A DNA stretch of 5,438 bases from Chloroflexota bacterium (GTDB lineage: Bacteria; Chloroflexota; Ktedonobacteria; Ktedonobacterales; Ktedonobacteraceae). A model generated the notes under the pieces. The model had not been told where the DNA came from and searched no databases. It saw only the letters and a list, made by a program, of their open reading frames with translations. Where the stretch lies: NCBI GenBank assembly GCA_021828635.1, contig JAJZEJ010000551.1, forward strand, positions 1 through 5,438, read 5' to 3'. The position numbers and the translations under genes are program-made. Of the stretch, positions 4,359 through 5,438 are shown piece by piece (within the stretch, counting starts at the first letter, position 1; each line of letters begins with the position of its first letter).

Positions 4359-5378
4359 AAGGTTCGCGCAACGCAGGGAGTGCAGCAAGCTGTCGAGAAG
4401 ACGCTGCACGCACCGATTACCGATGCAGTTCCCATCGTCACACCCAATTTGCAGCAACGTATGCAAGGGTTGGTAAAGGAGCTACGCCCACGCCAATGGA
4501 CCAAAAACTTTGCGCTCTTCATCGCGCTGGTTTTCGCACAACAACTCTTCAATCTGCCATCATTGGAACGCACTATGGTGGCCTGGCTCATCTTCTGTCT
4601 GGCTGCAAGTAGCATCTATCTTTTGAATGACCTACTCGATTTGCAGCAAGATCGTCAACACCCATTCAAACGCTTGCGCCCACTGGCTTCAGGGCTTGTA
4701 CCAATCTCCTGGGCCAGAACTACCATTGCTGTGTTGCTCCTATGTTGCGCACTCCTCGTCTATGCTCTATTCGCTATGCCTATCGCACCATTACCAGACA
4801 TCTACGCACCTCTGGGTGGCACCAACGTTCTCTTTACACTGGCACTTGTGACCTACCTGCTCTTGATGACACTCTACAGTCTGAAACTCAAGCATGTCGT
4901 TTTAATCGATGTCTTTGTGATCGCCGCAGGCTTTGTGTTGCGTATCCTGGCAGGAGCCGTGGTTGTGCCTGTCGTTATCTCGCCCTGGCTCTATCTCGTG
5001 ACCTGTTTTCTCTCACTCTTCCTGGCACTTGGCAAACGCAGGCACGAATTGGTACTATTGCAGGGGCAAGCTAACCAGCATCGTCAGATACTGCAAGAAT
5101 ACAGCCTTCCCTTGTTGGATCAGTTGATGACAGTCATGGTGACGGGTACCATCATTGCCTACAGCCTCTACACAATTGAGGGTTCGACAGGCAATCACCG
5201 CCTAGCAATTACCATTCCATTTGTCATCTATGGCATGTTCCGTTATCTGTATTTAATATATGTTCGTATGGAAGGAGGAAGCCCAGAAGAAGTTTTATTA
5301 CGTGATCGGCACGTACTTATAACTGTTCTGCTTTGTATCATCCTGGTCAGCATTATTCTCTATGCACTGCCAGCTTGA
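4353..5378 (+). CDS. UbiA-superfamily decaprenyl-phosphate phosphoribosyltransferase (DPPR synthase)
   Basis: This integral membrane prenyltransferase relative moves 5-phosphoribose from PRPP to a polyprenyl phosphate. It is the first step to the polyprenyl-phospho-arabinose donor in mycobacteria (Rv3806c type). Residues (from TTG) show the subfamily signature LRPRQWTKN (44-52). The first Asp-rich site is NDLLDLQQDRQHP (92-104) followed by KRLRPLASG (106-114). Next come YSLKLKHVVLID (175-186) with GFVLR (193-197), then LGKRRHEL (226-233) and GGSPEEVLLRDR (308-319). About eight or nine hydrophobic helices fit the UbiA fold. Start choice is uncertain. An in-frame stop at 4344 makes TTG 4353 the earliest option, but it has only a weak GAAAG upstream. 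GTG 4380 and ATG 4461 (beginning MQGLVKELRPRQW) are alternatives, and the family motif starts right after the latter. It is downstream of crp with no terminator between, so probably co-transcribed. The usual partner phosphatase or epimerase genes are not in view, and the polyprenyl chain length is unknown. Confidence 0.88.
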   Translation: MKKVRATQGVQQAVEKTLHAPITDAVPIVTPNLQQRMQGLVKELRPRQWTKNFALFIALVFAQQLFNLPSLERTMVAWLIFCLAASSIYLLNDLLDLQQDRQHPFKRLRPLASGLVPISWARTTIAVLLLCCALLVYALFAMPIAPLPDIYAPLGGTNVLFTLALVTYLLLMTLYSLKLKHVVLIDVFVIAAGFVLRILAGAVVVPVVISPWLYLVTCFLSLFLALGKRRHELVLLQGQANQHRQILQEYSLPLLDQLMTVMVTGTIIAYSLYTIEGSTGNHRLAITIPFVIYGMFRYLYLIYVRMEGGSPEEVLLRDRHVLITVLLCIILVSIILYALPA

Positions 5379-5438
5379 ATCCATGAAGAACAGCCGCAAA
5401 TAAGACAGAGAAAAGTATCACCCGCCTTAGCCAAAGAG
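5379..5438. other. Right-edge intergenic tail
   Basis: Sixty bases after the phosphoribosyltransferase stop hold no hairpin with a T-run, no ribosome-site-plus-start pair opening a long frame, and no repeat I can identify. The transcript may continue beyond the window. Confidence 0.4.

Noticed and set aside
1..5438. CRISPR array, tRNA/rRNA, toxin-antitoxin pair, prophage or defence system
   Set aside because: No regularly spaced direct repeats, cloverleaf or rRNA sequence, and no matching protein families were found on either strand.

Overview
The window reads as a chromosomal segment from a mid-GC bacterium with ordinary single-copy housekeeping genes and long, AT-richer intergenic spacers. 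The promoters I can find are sigma-A/sigma-70 type, and several carry an extended -10 box of the form TGCTATAMT. The gene set is a stand-alone prephenate dehydratase, a Mrp/ApbC ATPase with a DUF1858 front end, a Crp-type regulator, an actinobacterial-looking polyprenyl-phosphate phosphoribosyltransferase and a heptad-repeat coiled-coil protein. Together with the base composition this makes me think of Chloroflexota, perhaps the Ktedonobacteria. That assignment is an inference from style, not proof.

Layout. Positions 512 to 1 (minus strand) hold the 5' 170 codons of a coiled-coil protein that runs off the left edge; the long plus-strand open frame over it is a shadow. Its promoter lies at 546-574. 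Positions 575-919 have no convincing gene but hold a promoter (770-799) for a 62-residue protein at 920-1108 with a C-x2-C-x22-H-x2-H half-LIM-like motif. Positions 1109-1358 carry a striking 77-nt foldback (1146-1222, TA at both ends, MITE-like) and then a good promoter (1295-1323) for pheA (1359-2246). pheA converges on the mrp-like gene (3327 to 2293, minus), and one 22-bp-stem bidirectional terminator (2245-2294) overlaps both stop codons. A divergent spacer (3328-3594) contains the promoters of mrp (minus) and of the Crp/Fnr-family gene (3595-4281, plus). A UbiA-superfamily decaprenyl-phosphate phosphoribosyltransferase follows 71 nt after the crp stop (4353-5378) and is probably co-transcribed. 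The last 60 nt hold nothing identifiable.

How the genes might work together. pheA makes phenylpyruvate for phenylalanine synthesis and appears monocistronic. The mrp-like gene is a predicted Fe-S carrier/scaffold ATPase whose usual C-terminal CxxC is absent and whose N-terminal DUF1858 domain supplies a different CxxC. It is divergent from a cyclic-nucleotide-responsive regulator, so control of mrp by that regulator is a reasonable hypothesis. The phosphoribosyltransferase belongs to cell-envelope precursor synthesis and shares only a likely transcript with the regulator.

I do not see a phage, CRISPR array, toxin-antitoxin pair or defence island. The most unusual items are the foldback element, the DUF1858-Mrp fusion that lacks the canonical cysteines, the half-LIM mini-protein and the histidine-bearing heptad repeats.
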